Positions 42,401 to 57,400 are shown, counted from the stretch's first letter. The stretch: 64,000 nucleotides of DNA from Rhynochetos jubatus (GCA_027574665.1 CM050653.1:42420118-42484117), one strand, 5' to 3'. Translations and numbers: made by a program. The notes: generated from the sequence alone by a model not told the origin.

Positions 42401-45400
42401 TTAGTGGGAGAAGTAGATTTTTTAGAAAGACCTATTATTGCTTTTGTGAGGCTCTCCCCTGCTGTGCTTCTCTCGGGTCTCACAGAGGTTCCCGTTCCTA
42501 CACGGTAAATAAATGCCTCGGAAGTCTGGCTTTACTTGTACAGTAAGATAGTAATACTAAAGATCTCAAGTAGTTGTACGTTTTTATATGTACTCTGTTA
42601 AGCACAAGAAATGTAGACTTTTGTTTAACATGATGCCAGTCATTTGCTGCAAAACTTGAAGATCTGCTGAATGCTTTACATATATATAATGGTGCTGTGT
42701 TAGGCAAGTGCAGAAGTTGAAACAGATAGCTGACCTGGAGTGGAAGCAATGAGACTTCCAAACTTGTGTTGCCACTTTAAAGATGGGCACGAAGATTAAG
42801 GTTTCCTCTGTGTGACACAGAAGAGTCTCCTGAGTCTGAAAGTCTTTCTAATCTGAAGCTCTGCTCGTGGCATACACATACTCTGTATATGAATGACATA
42901 GGTGGTGGAAAGACTTAACTATTCATGTGCCCAAATCTACGTGATTGACGCTGGGATAACCAATCTGCAGCTAATAAATGGAATCTGTTTTCACTCTGCC
43001 GTATGCCATCCAGCTTGGTGCTCCCACCCCCGCCACCCCAAAATATAGGTCTCACCAGTCTATACTGTGGGTGTATTTACCACAGGTGATCAAAATGTTG
43101 GTCCCGTGATGCAGATAGCATGTCATTTCATCAGTCATCACGGAGGAGGCTTCATTTGCTGTGCCTATTGATGTATTGGGCTGTTCTGTGGCATAAATAT
43201 GTACATTTGTGGAATTTAGTGTTGGGTTTTTTTAATGTTTTGAAATAATCAAAGCGCTTGTTTATCTTTGTAATTTTTGGCTTATATACTCTAATGAAAG
43301 GCAAAAATAATCTTGGCAGTATTCTTAGAAATAAATGTGAGAATTTTCAGAGGGTAGTTGATGTTAGTGCTCATAATGTTTCTTGGGAAATTCCAGAATT
43401 TCTGCATACAGATTATTTATTAATGTAGCAAGAATGCTCCTGTCCTGAATTATTTTAGAATGGTGTGGACTTCCAGATTTAGAATAGCATACATGATTCT
43501 GAAGATCCAGTCCAGGTTTCAGTTAGGATAGTCAACTTGCAAAGGAAAAATAACACTGAGCTTTTTGTACTGTGAGGTGAAAGAAGGTACTACTTTGAAT
43601 GTGTAGTATTTAGGAACTTCATTTTCATGAAGTACATGAAAAAAGGTTGTGAAAAGAAAGGTTCCCTCTTCGGTCTGTATCCTTTTGAATTTATAAGATG
43701 CTAGTCCTGTTCAAGTTTAAACAAAGAAGTGTGATAACTATTAGTGTGATTGGAAAATGGAGGCTGTCTGTTAACATATGCTGTGACACAGCCCCAGATT
43801 GGAGGTGACACTGACACAGGACCAGGATATGCCGATATGAGTATGTCCAGTGTGTTGCTTCTAGTGTATCTGTGCATCTGTTGTGTGACATACCCAGTCG
43901 TTGCAAGTGAGAGGAGTTTAACTTCTGTGAAGAGGCAATCATCAGGGAGGCTAGAACACGTCATAAAGCTCTTAAGGCCCTCAAAGACTTAAGGGTCTTT
44001 GCCAGTGGGAAGGTCAGTTTATAAACTGGAGGAAATATTCATTGGGCTCTGGCCTGTGGATTTCTACTACATTTACAGCATTATAAAACGTTGAAAAGTT
44101 AGGCTTAATTTAGAAGATTTTGGTGTAATTTTGGTTCAGGATTCAAGTTCCTTACAGTAACGACTTTGAGACAGTCTTAGTCTTTAAGCAGTCTTTAACA
44201 TCTGAAATGGTAAAGAGGATAGTTTTACTTTGCCACTAAATTGTTTTTAAACATTAGCTTGAAAAAACCCTCTGAATATATTCAAATGGCTGTATTCATC
44301 TTGATTGCTTTCTCCTTAGGTTTTTGTTTTTGTTGCTGGGACCAGCAGGAAAAGCTCCACAGTACCATGAAATTGGAAGATCGATAGCAACACTTATGAC
44401 AGATGATGTGAGTGATGTATTTTAAATACCTGTAGTTAATGAAGTCTAGAATAATGTGTTTACTGATTACTTTCACTAAATGTATTCTGGAGTGACAGGT
44501 TAAAGAAAAAAGCCCCAAACCGGTTAAATGCAGAACTGTACACTTAATAGTAAATTAACTTTTCCTTGTCTATGTTGAAGAAATCCTAAATGTTTCTCTG
44601 AAAAAAACATTTCAGCTTTGGTGTATAGATTTCAATTTCGAAGTTAGGAAATAGGGCTATTAAATAGAACAGCATCTGATATGAATCACTGTGTCAGAAA
44701 GGACACAGCAAACTGTTAATGACAAAATCATTTAAGGATGAGTGCAACTGAGTCATCACAGATATTTTTTTTAATCAAACCAAAGTCAAATAATTAAAAT
44801 CAGAATTTTACTAGGTATTTGAAGTCTTATGTGTAGAGCCCTGGTGGACGATTTTAAAGAGCACAGGGGAATCAGGCCTTAAGATTGTTCTCATCTCTCA
44901 GAGCAGAATTCTAACTTCACATTGAGCACCACCTACTGAGTTCCTGGTAATTATTAGAGTTACCTAGCAGAAATTCTGATATTTCTTTAGAACAATTTTA
45001 AGTTTGGAAATGTAAATCAGAAATTGGTTGATTTACAATTGGGCTAATAGTCTGTGAATACAGTATTTGTTCAGTGCGAGAACTGAATATTAAAAGCTTT
45101 AGTTGCAGCTTCTAATTTTTTAGGTAGGCTGATTTTTAGGAATAATGTAGAGTATTGAAATAGGCCACTGGATAATTTTTATTTTTCTAAAAAGACCTAA
45201 ATAGCCCTGAAAGATCTAATTTACAATTAGAAGACTTAATGGTTAGGTCTTTGGAAACAAACAGTTCAGGGTTCAAATGTACCGAAACAATTTAGGATCA
45301 TCTTCTGCAAAGTTTTATAGCAAAACTAGATTTACATCACCCCCCCGCCCCATGTATAAAATGTATGTTGGGATTCAGGGATTGTGGTGTGTGGGTTTTT

Positions 45401-48400
45401 ATTTTTTTAATACTACCTGTTTGTCATTTTAGAGTTTGTAGTAGTTTGTACCACAGTGTAGGATTTTTTGAGTAGTAAGAGGATTGTTTTCATGTGCTTT
45501 TTAAGTATTTCAAAATTAATTAAGCTAGAGGTATACAGATGCGGTTCTTAAACTTGTGTTTTGGTGTGAAGGTTATTAAGGATATTTAAAGTAGTTTTGT
45601 CCTCCTCTAGCACAGAATAACGTTTCAGTGGCTGTAGGGCAGAATTATTCAGGGATTAGTACATGAAGTTGGTTTAATATTGAAGATTAACTTTTAAAAT
45701 TAATTGTAGAAATGAACTCAATGTCCCTTTTGAGTTTGAAAGTGTAACTTCCTTATTTTATGTTCTATAGGGATGTGCATAGGGGTAGTTCTTAATGCAA
45801 AAGTATGCAAGAAAAATAAAAGCCTAACTTTTGAGGACCTTTAAAAAATTTCACATGCCTTTTTCAACATAATGAGATATTCCTTGTAATCAGTTCCTCT
45901 TTAAAAAAAAAAAAAAAAGTTGGTTACTTTCTTCTTGTAGGTTTTCCATGATGTTGCCTATAAAGCAAAAGACCGAAATGATTTGTTGTCAGGAATTGAT
46001 GAATTTTTAGACCAAGTGACAGTCCTGCCTCCAGGAGAATGGGATCCATCTATACGAATTGAGCCGCCAAAAAGTGTTCCTTCCCAGGTAAAAGGAAAAA
46101 ATGTCCAGTAGAGATCGCCAATGATTTTTTTTTTTTACTTTGAAAAATGCCATTTCAAAATGCAAGTAAACTGTGCACTGAATATGAACTTTAGTAAAGC
46201 ATAAGGAAAACCCCCACAGTCATTTGGAAAAAAGTGAATTGTCCTTTTAAGTTTAAAGAACCAGGTGTTAATCAGTTTCCTGCTATGCTTTTAAGTAAAA
46301 TTCTAAGTAAATTTTAAGTAAATTACCGTATTTCCTTTTGTAGTACTGAAATGAGTTCATGTGATATCTAGAGCATTCATCCACAATTGTACCTGAGTTA
46401 ATATTAGAAATTTTTTTTGTTAATCTAGCCATGATCACCAAGAATATTGTAATTCTTATACAAACTTCTATTTGCATACAACATGACTGAAATGTTTTCA
46501 TGTGTAGTGGCTAGTGTATAATGTTCACAGAATGTTTATGAAACAGAGATGGATCGTACTGCTCAGTTGTGGTATGAGCTTAGAAAGAGAGCCAGAGGGA
46601 AGCTGAACCTAAGAGGGACTTTGATTTCTTCCCTTTCTCCCTCTTCACAATTGAGGGGAATTCCTGCTGCCAGGATCAAAACTGGGGGGAGACACCAGTT
46701 CTCTTGGTTCAGAAGGTTAATATTGATATGGAATCCCATGGTGGCTGGGGGGGAGTGGGTGGAAGGGAAGGGGCGGCTGCAGTGCAGTTTATTCATGAAT
46801 AGCCTGAGGCTACCAATTAACTTGTTTCCAAAATAAGCAGGGCTCCAGGGTTTTTGGAAGGCAAGGTTGGCTGAGAGATTTATGAGGAAACTCTGAGCAG
46901 CTTGCTTGAGAGGATTGACTTCTCATTTATACTTGAAACACTGTGTGTGTCACAAAGTGAGGTCAGCTTCTGCTCTGGAAATGACCAAGAAAAAGCATCT
47001 AAAGACTTCTAGGCCTTGTGGTTGAGCCTCGGCTGTGTGTTGAAATGGTGGGCATTGTTTCATCATATTTCAGGGATGCGTTTCTTGTAGAAAGAGGAAG
47101 GTTTGATATTGTTGTGCAAGGTACTAATAAAATCTTTTTGGGAATGTTGTACAGTTCTAGTTGTCTGTACTCAACAAAAGATGAATTTGGCAAATGGAGG
47201 ACTGCTGCTAAGCTGCGAATATGAAAAGGTTTGGAAGCCATAGAGTCTCTGCACGCTGTCTTCGAATCACATTTTTTTAGTGTAAAGGTAGACTCAAAGT
47301 ATGATTTTTTTTTTCCTTCTTTTTTTTACCCCCTCTGTAGGAGAAAAGGAAGGTACCTAAATTTCCAAATGGATCTACTCCTACAGGAGAGACTCTGAAA
47401 CAAGAAGGCCATCATGCTGGACCTGAACTTGAGAGAACTGGAAGGTGTGTGTACTTCCCTAAACACTTGCTAGTAATAAATCTTCACAGATTTTTAATGA
47501 TGACATATGAACATAAAAAATTATGGTATAAGTGTCAGAGGGCAACCTTTTACCTTTTCAAGTGTTGGATTCTTGCCTGTAAATGCCAATTTGCTTAAAG
47601 CATTTTCAAGCCTGTGGCAATGTTTCTCAACACATTTGCAAAGGTTTTCATATAAGATGGTGCCTAATTTAACTGACTGACTTTTAAGAGTTGGGTGTTA
47701 ATTTTTAATTGTCAAGAGCATGCAATTATCATAATTATAGCAGGATTATACAATCTTCAGTATTGGGCTAAGTACTAAAAATTTCCATTAATGCAAATCT
47801 GTTTAATAAAACATGTATGAAATGGAACACCAAGAAATACCAAGTGGCAAAAACCCCCTTTTGTATAGGTTAGGTTTCTGCGAAGGAATTTTTTTAGATG
47901 AATTGCATTGTTGTTCTCTGTTAATTCTGAAATACTTGCAAAAAAGTCCCCAAGGTTGGAAATACCTGGTTAGGATTAAAACTCACTATCTCCTATGAGT
48001 GAGTAGAGATGAAATCAACTGAGAAATTCTGGAAAATACATACAGCCTTGTTATCCCAAAAATGATAAGCTTCCTAATGAAACACATCTTTCTCATACCT
48101 TTGCAAGAAGGACTTCACACCATTTGTCTTGATTTTTACCATTTTGGCTTTGTTGCATTTACTTTTTTGCCTTTTTGCAGACCGTATGTGGAACTGAGAA
48201 ATCAATTTCTGCCCACAGAGTTATCTCTAGATGAGACTGTTGTTTTTCTTAGGAATTAAATATTTTTTTATAATTCAAAATGAAATAAGTTTTTTGTACA
48301 TGCAAAATTTTGCATAGTATTTTGGAGTCTTGAAATTTTTTTTGAAACTGAAAAAAGTTTTTTAATTTTTTGCTAGTAAGTTTCTTGCTAATAGTAATAT

Positions 48401-51400
48401 TCTCACTAATAACTTTATCCCATTGAACTGACCATATGTATGTAGAGAATTCAAATCAAAAAGCTACAACTACTTGAGTAGTAATACTGAAATGTGTCAA
48501 TGCAGTGGTCTTGGTTGAGATTTAGCATATTTCTTCTGTTCATTGTTTTGAATATCCTGACAGATTTGACTTAAAACATTATTTAGGTAAAACGGTTTGC
48601 AGTGATATTTTTTCAGTATCTAGCCCATATACAAAAATACCTAGCCAGTTTTTAAAAATGTTGATAACCTGCTTGATAATATTTGGAATATTATTGGATT
48701 CGATAAGATTCTGATATACATTTTAAACTGTTATGCTTTAATTTGGATTATGAAATAGCTAATTTGGGCTGGCAGTAGGCACTGGCAGTCATGTGTAGCC
48801 CTTAGTTTTGAACTAGCTAGAATCCTTTAGTGTACAGTTTGACGAGTTTCATCTCACCTATTTAGGCTTTTTGGTGGTTTGATACTTGACATCCAAAGGA
48901 AAGCACCTTTTTTCTTGAGTGACTTCAAGGATGCATTAAGCCTGCAGTGCCTGGCCTCGATTCTTTTCCTATACTGTGCCTGTATGTCTCCTGTAATCAC
49001 TTTTGGAGGGCTCCTGGGAGAAGCTACACAAGGCAGAATAGTGAGTACAAAGAATGGTAGTGGCCAGGCTTTTAGACCTTCAGAGGCAAGTCACTGTGTG
49101 CATTTGTCTCATTTATTTATACTTGTATTTGAAGAATTTACCCACAGCACTTGATTAGCCTGCCCCAAAGCAGATCTTCCCCAAAAGGTAATTGCTGTGG
49201 AAAATGTGGGGAACCCATGTGAACAGGAGAAGATGCACAGTGGAGGTAAAAAATGTTTATCCTGCCTTATTGGATGAATGGCTTCATGAATTGAGAAAGG
49301 GCTTGCATTGCCTTTTTTTTGGCTATTTAAAAAAGAAATAAGAGTAAAGGTGCACCATCCCACTAGGCCTACTTTAGGCAAAGTCGGAGGCTCAAGGTGG
49401 ATAGCCAAGAACACGTACTGGCCTTGAGTAGTAGGCCTATGAGGATGATAATGCCTGCAGTGTATGGGTAGCAGTCAAATGTGTATTTAAGTAATGGACA
49501 GATCTGTATATGCTTTCACGACTGGTATGTTGTTAACAATAAAAGGAAGTGGCTAAGGTTTATTAGCAGAAAATACCCTTCATTGTAAATGACTTCAATC
49601 TAACCCAAACACATACAAAATCTTGGTAGTGTTGGGTGGTACAGAATCAGCACCTCTTTAACCAAAATACCCTTGCACTTTGGTTTTTGGAACAGGGAAA
49701 GAAAACTTGACATCAGCAATGTTAAGAACTTAGTGTTTGTGTCAATTGGCTTGTGAGTAAAACTAGTTTGAAGTGTATTTTCTGTTTTTAAATCTATCAT
49801 GAAGAAACAAGGCTCTGTCCTTTTTGGGGAGGGAAGAGTGTATTCAGACATGTTCTTTACAAATTTTAAGATTCTGGTAAAGCGTATGATGCTATAAAAT
49901 TCTTCTTGATACTTAGATCAAATTTTTAGGTTTGTACTGTATTAAAATTCAGTTAACTGTTTTTTCTCAAGTAGTACTGTTCACTCAGATATTTGTTTAC
50001 TGATGTAGCACTTCAAGCTGATATCAAATACGTATTTTCCATGTGCTGTTTTTGCCACTCTAAATGTAGGAATGGTTATCAAAATGTTGATGTAAATTTT
50101 CAATGTACGTTGTGTAATTATGAAAATATGCTCCTTTTAAAGCTTGATTCTTAAACGCCTTCTTTCTTTTAGCTGTCTGGAATTGTTTGCGGGTTTGTTC
50201 CTGCCTTCAGATACTTGGTGTGCATCATTGAATATAAAATTTAGTTACTGCACACACATGTTCAAGCACAGTAGCTGACATTGTAAGGTACACAGTTTGT
50301 GTTTGAAACCTTCCCTCACATTCCCAGAGGTCATCACCTCCACAGTACTCCTGTCCCTGCCACCCTGATCGAGAGCCCCAAGGTTAATGCATTGACTAAC
50401 CAAAAGCTCTATTCCAAAGGTAATAGAGCAAGAGACTGGGATTAATTTTTTTTCCTAATGTAACAAAAAAAGGACTTGCTTTCACTTTTAATAGCCCCAG
50501 TTCAGCAAACCATTTTGTCCAATTTTAGATGTTTTCCTGAATTGGAGCTTAAGTTTGCATAAAAATTGTTTTCTTAGCCTTGCATAATTGTGAAATAGTA
50601 AACACTTAAAAATTCCACCAGAAACCATTTAATCTGTAATCCATGACTTCTCATAGCTGTAAATGGTGTAGTTAATGATTTTCAAGTAACTTTTTAGTAT
50701 AAGTTTAGGATCTAAAATCCTACCCCTCTCTTTTGAGGTGCATCACAACTTTTTTTTTTTTAACAAAAAATGTCATAGTAGAACACTTAATTCAAGAATT
50801 GAAGTAGATATCATACTTCATTGAAAAGAAATGCATTACCAGGTGGGACATTGGTTTACTGCTCATCTATTTTTGGTGTCATGTATACATAAACCAATAT
50901 TGTTCAGTTAATTTCCCCTGCACCTCCGCCTGTCAGTTTTCTCTTTTGTTATGCTTGATTGACTGATGTAGGTTTGATAAGGTACACCGTATCATGTTTT
51001 GGTACAGGTATGTTGCAATATATTTACATATATATTTTCTTTACAGAGACAGATAATTCTTCCCATAAAGATTGAGTAACTTTAAAAAAAAAAAAAGAAA
51101 GTGTAGTAATTGTTGGTATGTTTTTCCTCCATAGCTAGCAGGACTAGTAACTTGATCTCATGGTGTTTTGGATGGCTTTGTGTCTCAGGAGTGAAGTTTT
51201 CAAAATCTTTTGTCCATGGTACTGTTACTGCAAAACTGTGTTGTGTTATTCTTGTCTCAAATGTCAGTATTAATTGCAATGTTTTTACATCTGTCTTGTT
51301 TCTAAGTTAATGCATCTTAAAACTCTGTTTGTGCAGATGTGATGCGAAATGTTAACCTGAAAGGCAGCAAAGTTACAGCAGTTTCTTTTCCCCCAAACAG

Positions 51401-54400
51401 AGTGCAATAGAGTCTCTCTTTGGAGCCTCATTAACTGGGATTGCCTATTCTCTCTTTGCTGGGCAACCTCTTACTATTTTGGGGAGCACCGGACCAGTTC
51501 TAGTATTTGAAAAAATATTATTTAAATTTTGCAGGTGAGTGCTGTTTGTATTAGCTTGATGCACTTTCTGACTTCCTAGCCTGTGAGAGTAGCTCATTGA
51601 AAGGAGATGTGTGCTAAAAGTGGATGTCCGTGAAGATGTAAATGCAGCGGCAAGAGACGGAGAGGTGGATGTGGTTTGGCAAAGCTGTGAGGCACCGGTG
51701 AGCCTTACTGAAGCAATTGGTGATAAGAAGTGGCTAGGGCTTACTACATTCTGACTGTGTGGAAATGTTGGCTTTGATTCTGCAGGGGTTAACAGGGGTG
51801 GATCTGCCCTCTAAGAGAAAGCATCTGGGTGGTTCTGGAAAGATCATCCCCTTGATGCTTCTCACGCTAGGTAGCTGCACCCTCAGTCCTAGAAGCACAC
51901 TGCAGTGTTGCTTTGCTTTTTGATGGAAGAGGAGAAAAAAGTTTCTGCTTCCTTCAGAACTAACATCAAGGATGAGAAAAGTGGTGAATACCTATAGAGC
52001 TTGATGTCAGTATCGGTTTTCAAATAGAATATAGTATAGATGACTTGGCTCAGTTAATACTTCTGTTTCTTTCTTCACACAGGGATTACAATCTTTCCTA
52101 CCTCTCCCTGCGAACTAGCATTGGTCTGTGGACTGCATTTTTATGCATAGTGCTTGTAGCCACAGATGCCAGCAGCCTTGTGTGTTACATCACTCGATTT
52201 ACTGAGGAAGCTTTTGCAGCGCTTATATGCATCATATTTATTTATGAGGCACTGGAAAAGCTTTTTGATTTGGGAGAAATGTATGCCTTCAATATGCACA
52301 TTGATCTGGATAAACTGACTTCTTATTCGTAAGTATCAAGTTTCTATCTGTTAGTGAAATACATAGGGACAATGTTTATGGTATAGAGACATACCGTTTA
52401 CTAAACTGGAATGTATGCCTCTCCGTGGAAGGTTGGGAGGAATGCTGGGGGTGGTATGGGCATGAGAAACCTCAGAAAAATTCTATTCAGGATGCTGTGG
52501 AATTGAATATTCTGTGTTAGCTATGGGTGGTTGGAAGGGATGAGGGGCTGTGACAATGCCTGCTTTAATTGCAACTTGATTAAAAGTCAGAACAGAAGTT
52601 CTGCCTTTCCACTTTGACAAATCATGATAGTTTACACCACCTGGGTGAGGATTATTTCCATGTAGCTGAGGCATGAAGAGCTTCTGCAGCTTTCAGGTGC
52701 TATGAATAGGAAGTTAACATGTTTAAACAGTGTTGCTTTCTACTGTAATTATGGGGTATACTTGACTTCTAAAAAGTTTTTTTTTTGAGAGAGTAATAGA
52801 AAATACTGTGCAGCCTTTTTTCTTTCCTGACTAAGTAGAACTATTATTTCTGTTCATCACAGTAAGTATCAGTACAAAAATAAGTTAATTTCCTTTAAGG
52901 AATGCAGTAAGCAAGCTATATAGGTATATCTTTTTTACATTTGATTTATTTCTGTGGAAGTTCTACATTATCTACCTGTGGTGGGTTGGCCCTGGCAGGA
53001 GGCCAGGTGCCCACCAAAGCTGCTCTGTCACTGCCCTCCTCAGCTGGACAGGGTGAGGAAATATGACTAAAGGCTCTTGGGTTGAGATAAGGACAGGGAT
53101 GTCACTCACCAGTTACTCTCATGGGCAAAACAGAGGATTTGGGGAAAATTATTTCAATTTACTGCCAATCAAATGAGAGTAGGGTAATGAGAACCAAAAC
53201 CCAAATCTTAAAACACCTTCTTTGCACCCCTCCTTGCTTTCTGGTCTAAGCTATGCTCCCAGTTTCTCTACCTCCTCCCCTCCAGTGGCACAAGGGAACT
53301 GGGAATGTGGGTTGGGGTCAGTCCATCACACGTCGTCTCTGCAGCTCCTTCCTCCTCAGGGGGAGGGATCATCACACTGTGCCCCCTGCTGCAGTGTGGG
53401 GTCCCTCCCACAGGGTGCAGTCCTTCATGGACTTCTCCAGCATGAGTCCTTCCCACAGGCTGCAGTTATGAACTGCTCCAGCGTGGGTCCCATCCTTCAG
53501 GAGCAGCTTGCTCCAGCCTGGGTCCCCCGTGGGGTCGCAAGTCCTGCCAGCAAACCTGCTCCAGCCTGGGCTCTTATCTCCATGGGGCCACAGCTCCTGC
53601 TGGGAGCCTGCTCCAGTGTGGGCTGCCCATGGGGTCACAGCCTCCTTCGGGCATCCCCCCGCTCCAGCGTGGGGCCCTCTGTGGGCTGCAGGTGGGCTGC
53701 TATGCCATGACCCTCCATGGCTCCAGGGGCACAGCCGGCCTCACCAGGGTCTGCACCATGGGATGCTGGGGAATCTCTGCTCCGGTGCCTGGACCAATGG
53801 TTCTCCCTCCTTATTCACTGACTTTGGTGTCAGCAGACATTGTTCCTCCCACATATTCTTATTTTTCTCTCTTTGCCTGTAACTCTGTTGCGCAGCAACT
53901 TTTCCTCCTTCTTAAACGTGTTACCCCAGAGGTGCTACCACCATCGCTGATGGGCTCAGCCTTGGCCAGCAGTGGGTACATCTTGGATCTGGCTGGCATT
54001 GGCTCTGTCGGACACAGGGGAAGCTTCTGGCATCTTCTCACAGAAGCCACCCATCTTTCCCCCACTGCTACCAAAACTTTGCCACACAAACCCATATGCT
54101 ACCTTTTGGTGTGTGGCTGTACCACTTCTGAATTAAAGAGTTTGCTTATATGCTGAAATCAGCACTGAGTACTTTTTATACCATGTATCTTGACACTCAT
54201 GTATATTTAATTTCTGATGATACTCTTAAATGCTGCTTTATCTTTTGCTGCTTAGTGTGGAGTTTTCAAGCTTACAGTATAGTTTCATGAGACACGATGA
54301 ACTGGGTTACCAGCTGACACCTGAGAGAAGGAGGAGATCCTGCTAATGTGGGTTACAGTCATACACCATCTTTGAGGAACACAGGTTCTTCTGCTGGTGC

Positions 54401-57400
54401 TCCCTTCCTGTTGGAGATGTGCCTATATTTATTTGTGCCTGTGGTGCTCTCTGTAGGCTGGTAAGGGAGCTCCCTGCGAGGCCACGTCCATGCACCAGAG
54501 GTGGGAGTGTCCCCACTTGTTGCACCCTGCAGTCAGTCCCTGGCTGGAGGGTGGATGGCTGCTCTGCCTGGCCAACACAGAGGTCACGATGCACACAGGG
54601 TGACTTCTGGTAGCATCAAACCAGGTTTTGGCTGTTGTGTTTCCACTCTGAGATCTCTCCTCACTTTTATAAACCTTCATGCTTCCTTGGTGCTTTCTTT
54701 TGGGATGATTAATTTATTTTTTTCCTCACCTCCAAAAGAAGTCTTTCTGTAGTTCCTTTCTTACTATTTAATTCAGTTGGTCATCATCATAGAATCACAG
54801 AATGGTTTTGTTGGAAGACACCTTCAAGACCAGCTAGTTCCAACCCCCCTGCCATGGGCAGGGACGCCCTCCACTAGACCAGGTTGCTCAGAGCCTCATC
54901 CAACCTGGCCTTGAACACTGCCAGGGATGGGGCATCCACAGCTTCTCTGGGCAACCTGTCCCAGTGCCTCACCACCCTCTTCGGGAAGAATTTCTTCCTG
55001 ATATCCAATCTCTATCTCCCCACTTTCAATTTAAACCTGTTACCCCTTGTCCTGTCACTACAGGCCCTTGTAAAAAGTCCCCCCCCCAGCTTTATTGTCG
55101 GCCCCTTCAGACACTGGAAGGCGCAATAAGATCTCCCCGCAGCCTTCTCTTCTGCAGGCTGAACAAGCCCAACTCTCTCAGCCTGTCCCCATAGGAGAAC
55201 TGTTCCAGCCCTCAGAGCATCTTCGTGGCCTCCTCTGGACTCATGCTAACTGGTTGATATCTTTATGTTGGGGCCCCCAGATCATCATCTTCAGTGTGAT
55301 CAGTTTTGGGCCAAACACCCTCACTTGTATTCCACTCAAATGGCATTTACACTCAGTTTCCTGTCTTAACAGCTGTTCAGACCAGGCTCTGTTGCCAGCA
55401 GTGGGCATGGGAGTACACTCACTTCCTAATTCCCCCTTTGTCCTGGCTGGTCATCCTTCCGTTTCAGTGGACTCCTGTGTGAGCATGTTAAATTCAGTGA
55501 TGTGGCAGAAACTGGTGTGTAGGTCTTCCAGCCCTTGCTGCCTGGTTGTGTTTTGCTATGCTGGTATGGGCAGGCCATGAGGGTGGAGAGAGAAAGGTGT
55601 GACGTTTCCTCCGATTAGCTCTGTGAGATGTCACACATCTTCTAGAACATGCCACAGATTTCAGCTTGGGTTTGGACTATTTTTTTTTTTTTTTAAACAA
55701 AGCTGCAGGAGATGTGTCCTTTTTTCTCTTCCCCCTCCCTGTGTTCCTCCAATGGGGAAGAGAGTGCAGCTCAAGCATCTTCAGTTAAGTGAGCATTACT
55801 CCTAGATTTTTGTGGTGGGGTTTTTTTGGTGTGGGTTTTTTTTTTTTCTTTCAAAGCCTGGATTTCCACTTACCTACTTGGTGGCATCCTTTATCTTCAT
55901 TGAATTTACTGAGGAATTTGTCAGTCTTCCTTCAGAGTGCTTGTTCATGTTACAGCCTGTCTGTTTCTTCTTCTACATAATTGTTTACGCCTTGAGGTTA
56001 TGATTTGGTGTACTTGAATAACTTTAGTTGACAACATCCCATTAGATCAATATTCAAAGCATTTGTTTTTTACTGATGTGTACTTCTTTCAATCTGACAG
56101 AAAGGATTCTGCAGTCCAAGTTTGCAAACCGCTGCAGGAGGAGGGACACTTGTTCACAAAGTGAAAAGGAGTTGCTGAAACAGTAATCTGCACCATTTTT
56201 AAAAATAAAATTGTTTCAGTCTCTCTTTTCTCTTACATTGGGTTACAGTAGGACTGATTGAAGTTTGAATCATTATGGGATGTTATGCTGTATAGAAATA
56301 AAATCCTTAATTTGTACACAGTCATAGAAAACTATTTACACCAAGTTAGTCCAATTATGTAGAAATCTTAGGAATAACGCAACATATGTTAGCATAGCAT
56401 TGTTGGAAGGTGGTGTCATTTGGATTTTTACCTTCATCTTTTTATTCACAGTTAGTAGTCCACATATATTATCTATTTAATTTTAATTTTCAGGGGTCAT
56501 TGTATTTAAAAACTGACAGATCAATCGTATAGTGAAGTCAACATCTTGCCTGCTTCTACTTCTTTAAAATACATAGCTTGGGATTTTGGTCCCATCTGTT
56601 AAACCTCCGCTGCTTTCATTCTTTATTTCCCTGCGTGCCTCTGAATCCCACCCCCGCAATAATCCTAGTTCATGTCATGTAAGGATGAATCTTGTACTCT
56701 GCTTCTTTCATAGAAGGTTGGGCTACACTCTTGTTTAACCTCTTGAGGATTTTTGAAATTGCTGCATTTTGGCACATATGGCTTAAAAGCATGCAAATTA
56801 TTATTTTTTCCTTCCCTTCCACAGATGTGTGTGTGCTGAGCCTGAGACACCCAGCAATGAAACTTTGCAGGTGTGGAGGAGTATGAATAAGTCTGTGGAA
56901 AATATAGCATGGAGTAACCTCACAGTTACTGTGAGTATCTAAAAGCTATGTGTGTGTGTGTATTTATATGTACGTGTGAAAAAAGAAATAACCACGCAGG
57001 ACCAGTCTTGATTAACTGGTTTCTTTTTTTAATTTGAACCTGGACTCTTTTCTTTAAAACTGTATTTTTTGAACTCTTTCATTCATCCCATAAGGCTTTG
57101 AACAGTCACTGTAGTGATTTGGATGAGCGAGCCCATGGCAGTAAATGCTAATATCATAAATGCCTACTTGAGGTAGCCCCTAGTCACCTTTCTGATGTGC
57201 AGATGAATAGGATGAGGTGAATGAACAGGAGATTGCTTCCTTCAGTTTCCTGGAAAGGATGAGCAAATATTTGTAAGAAGATTTGAAGACAGAATCTGCA
57301 CTTGAAATGTGGTAGCAAACACATCTCACTAGTTTGTTAGACACTGGTATAAAACTGTAACAGTATCAAAGAAGCTACCTAAATATTGATTGGAAGAATA

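Noticed and set aside
53222-54156. Long open frames of 162 and 175 codons on the + strand
   Set aside because: They lie in the GC-rich, internally repeated solo LTR, occur in several phases and both strands, and resemble no protein.
55095-55580. 161-codon + strand frame
   Set aside because: Begins in a minus-strand CR1 and runs into intron; no similarity to any protein known to me.
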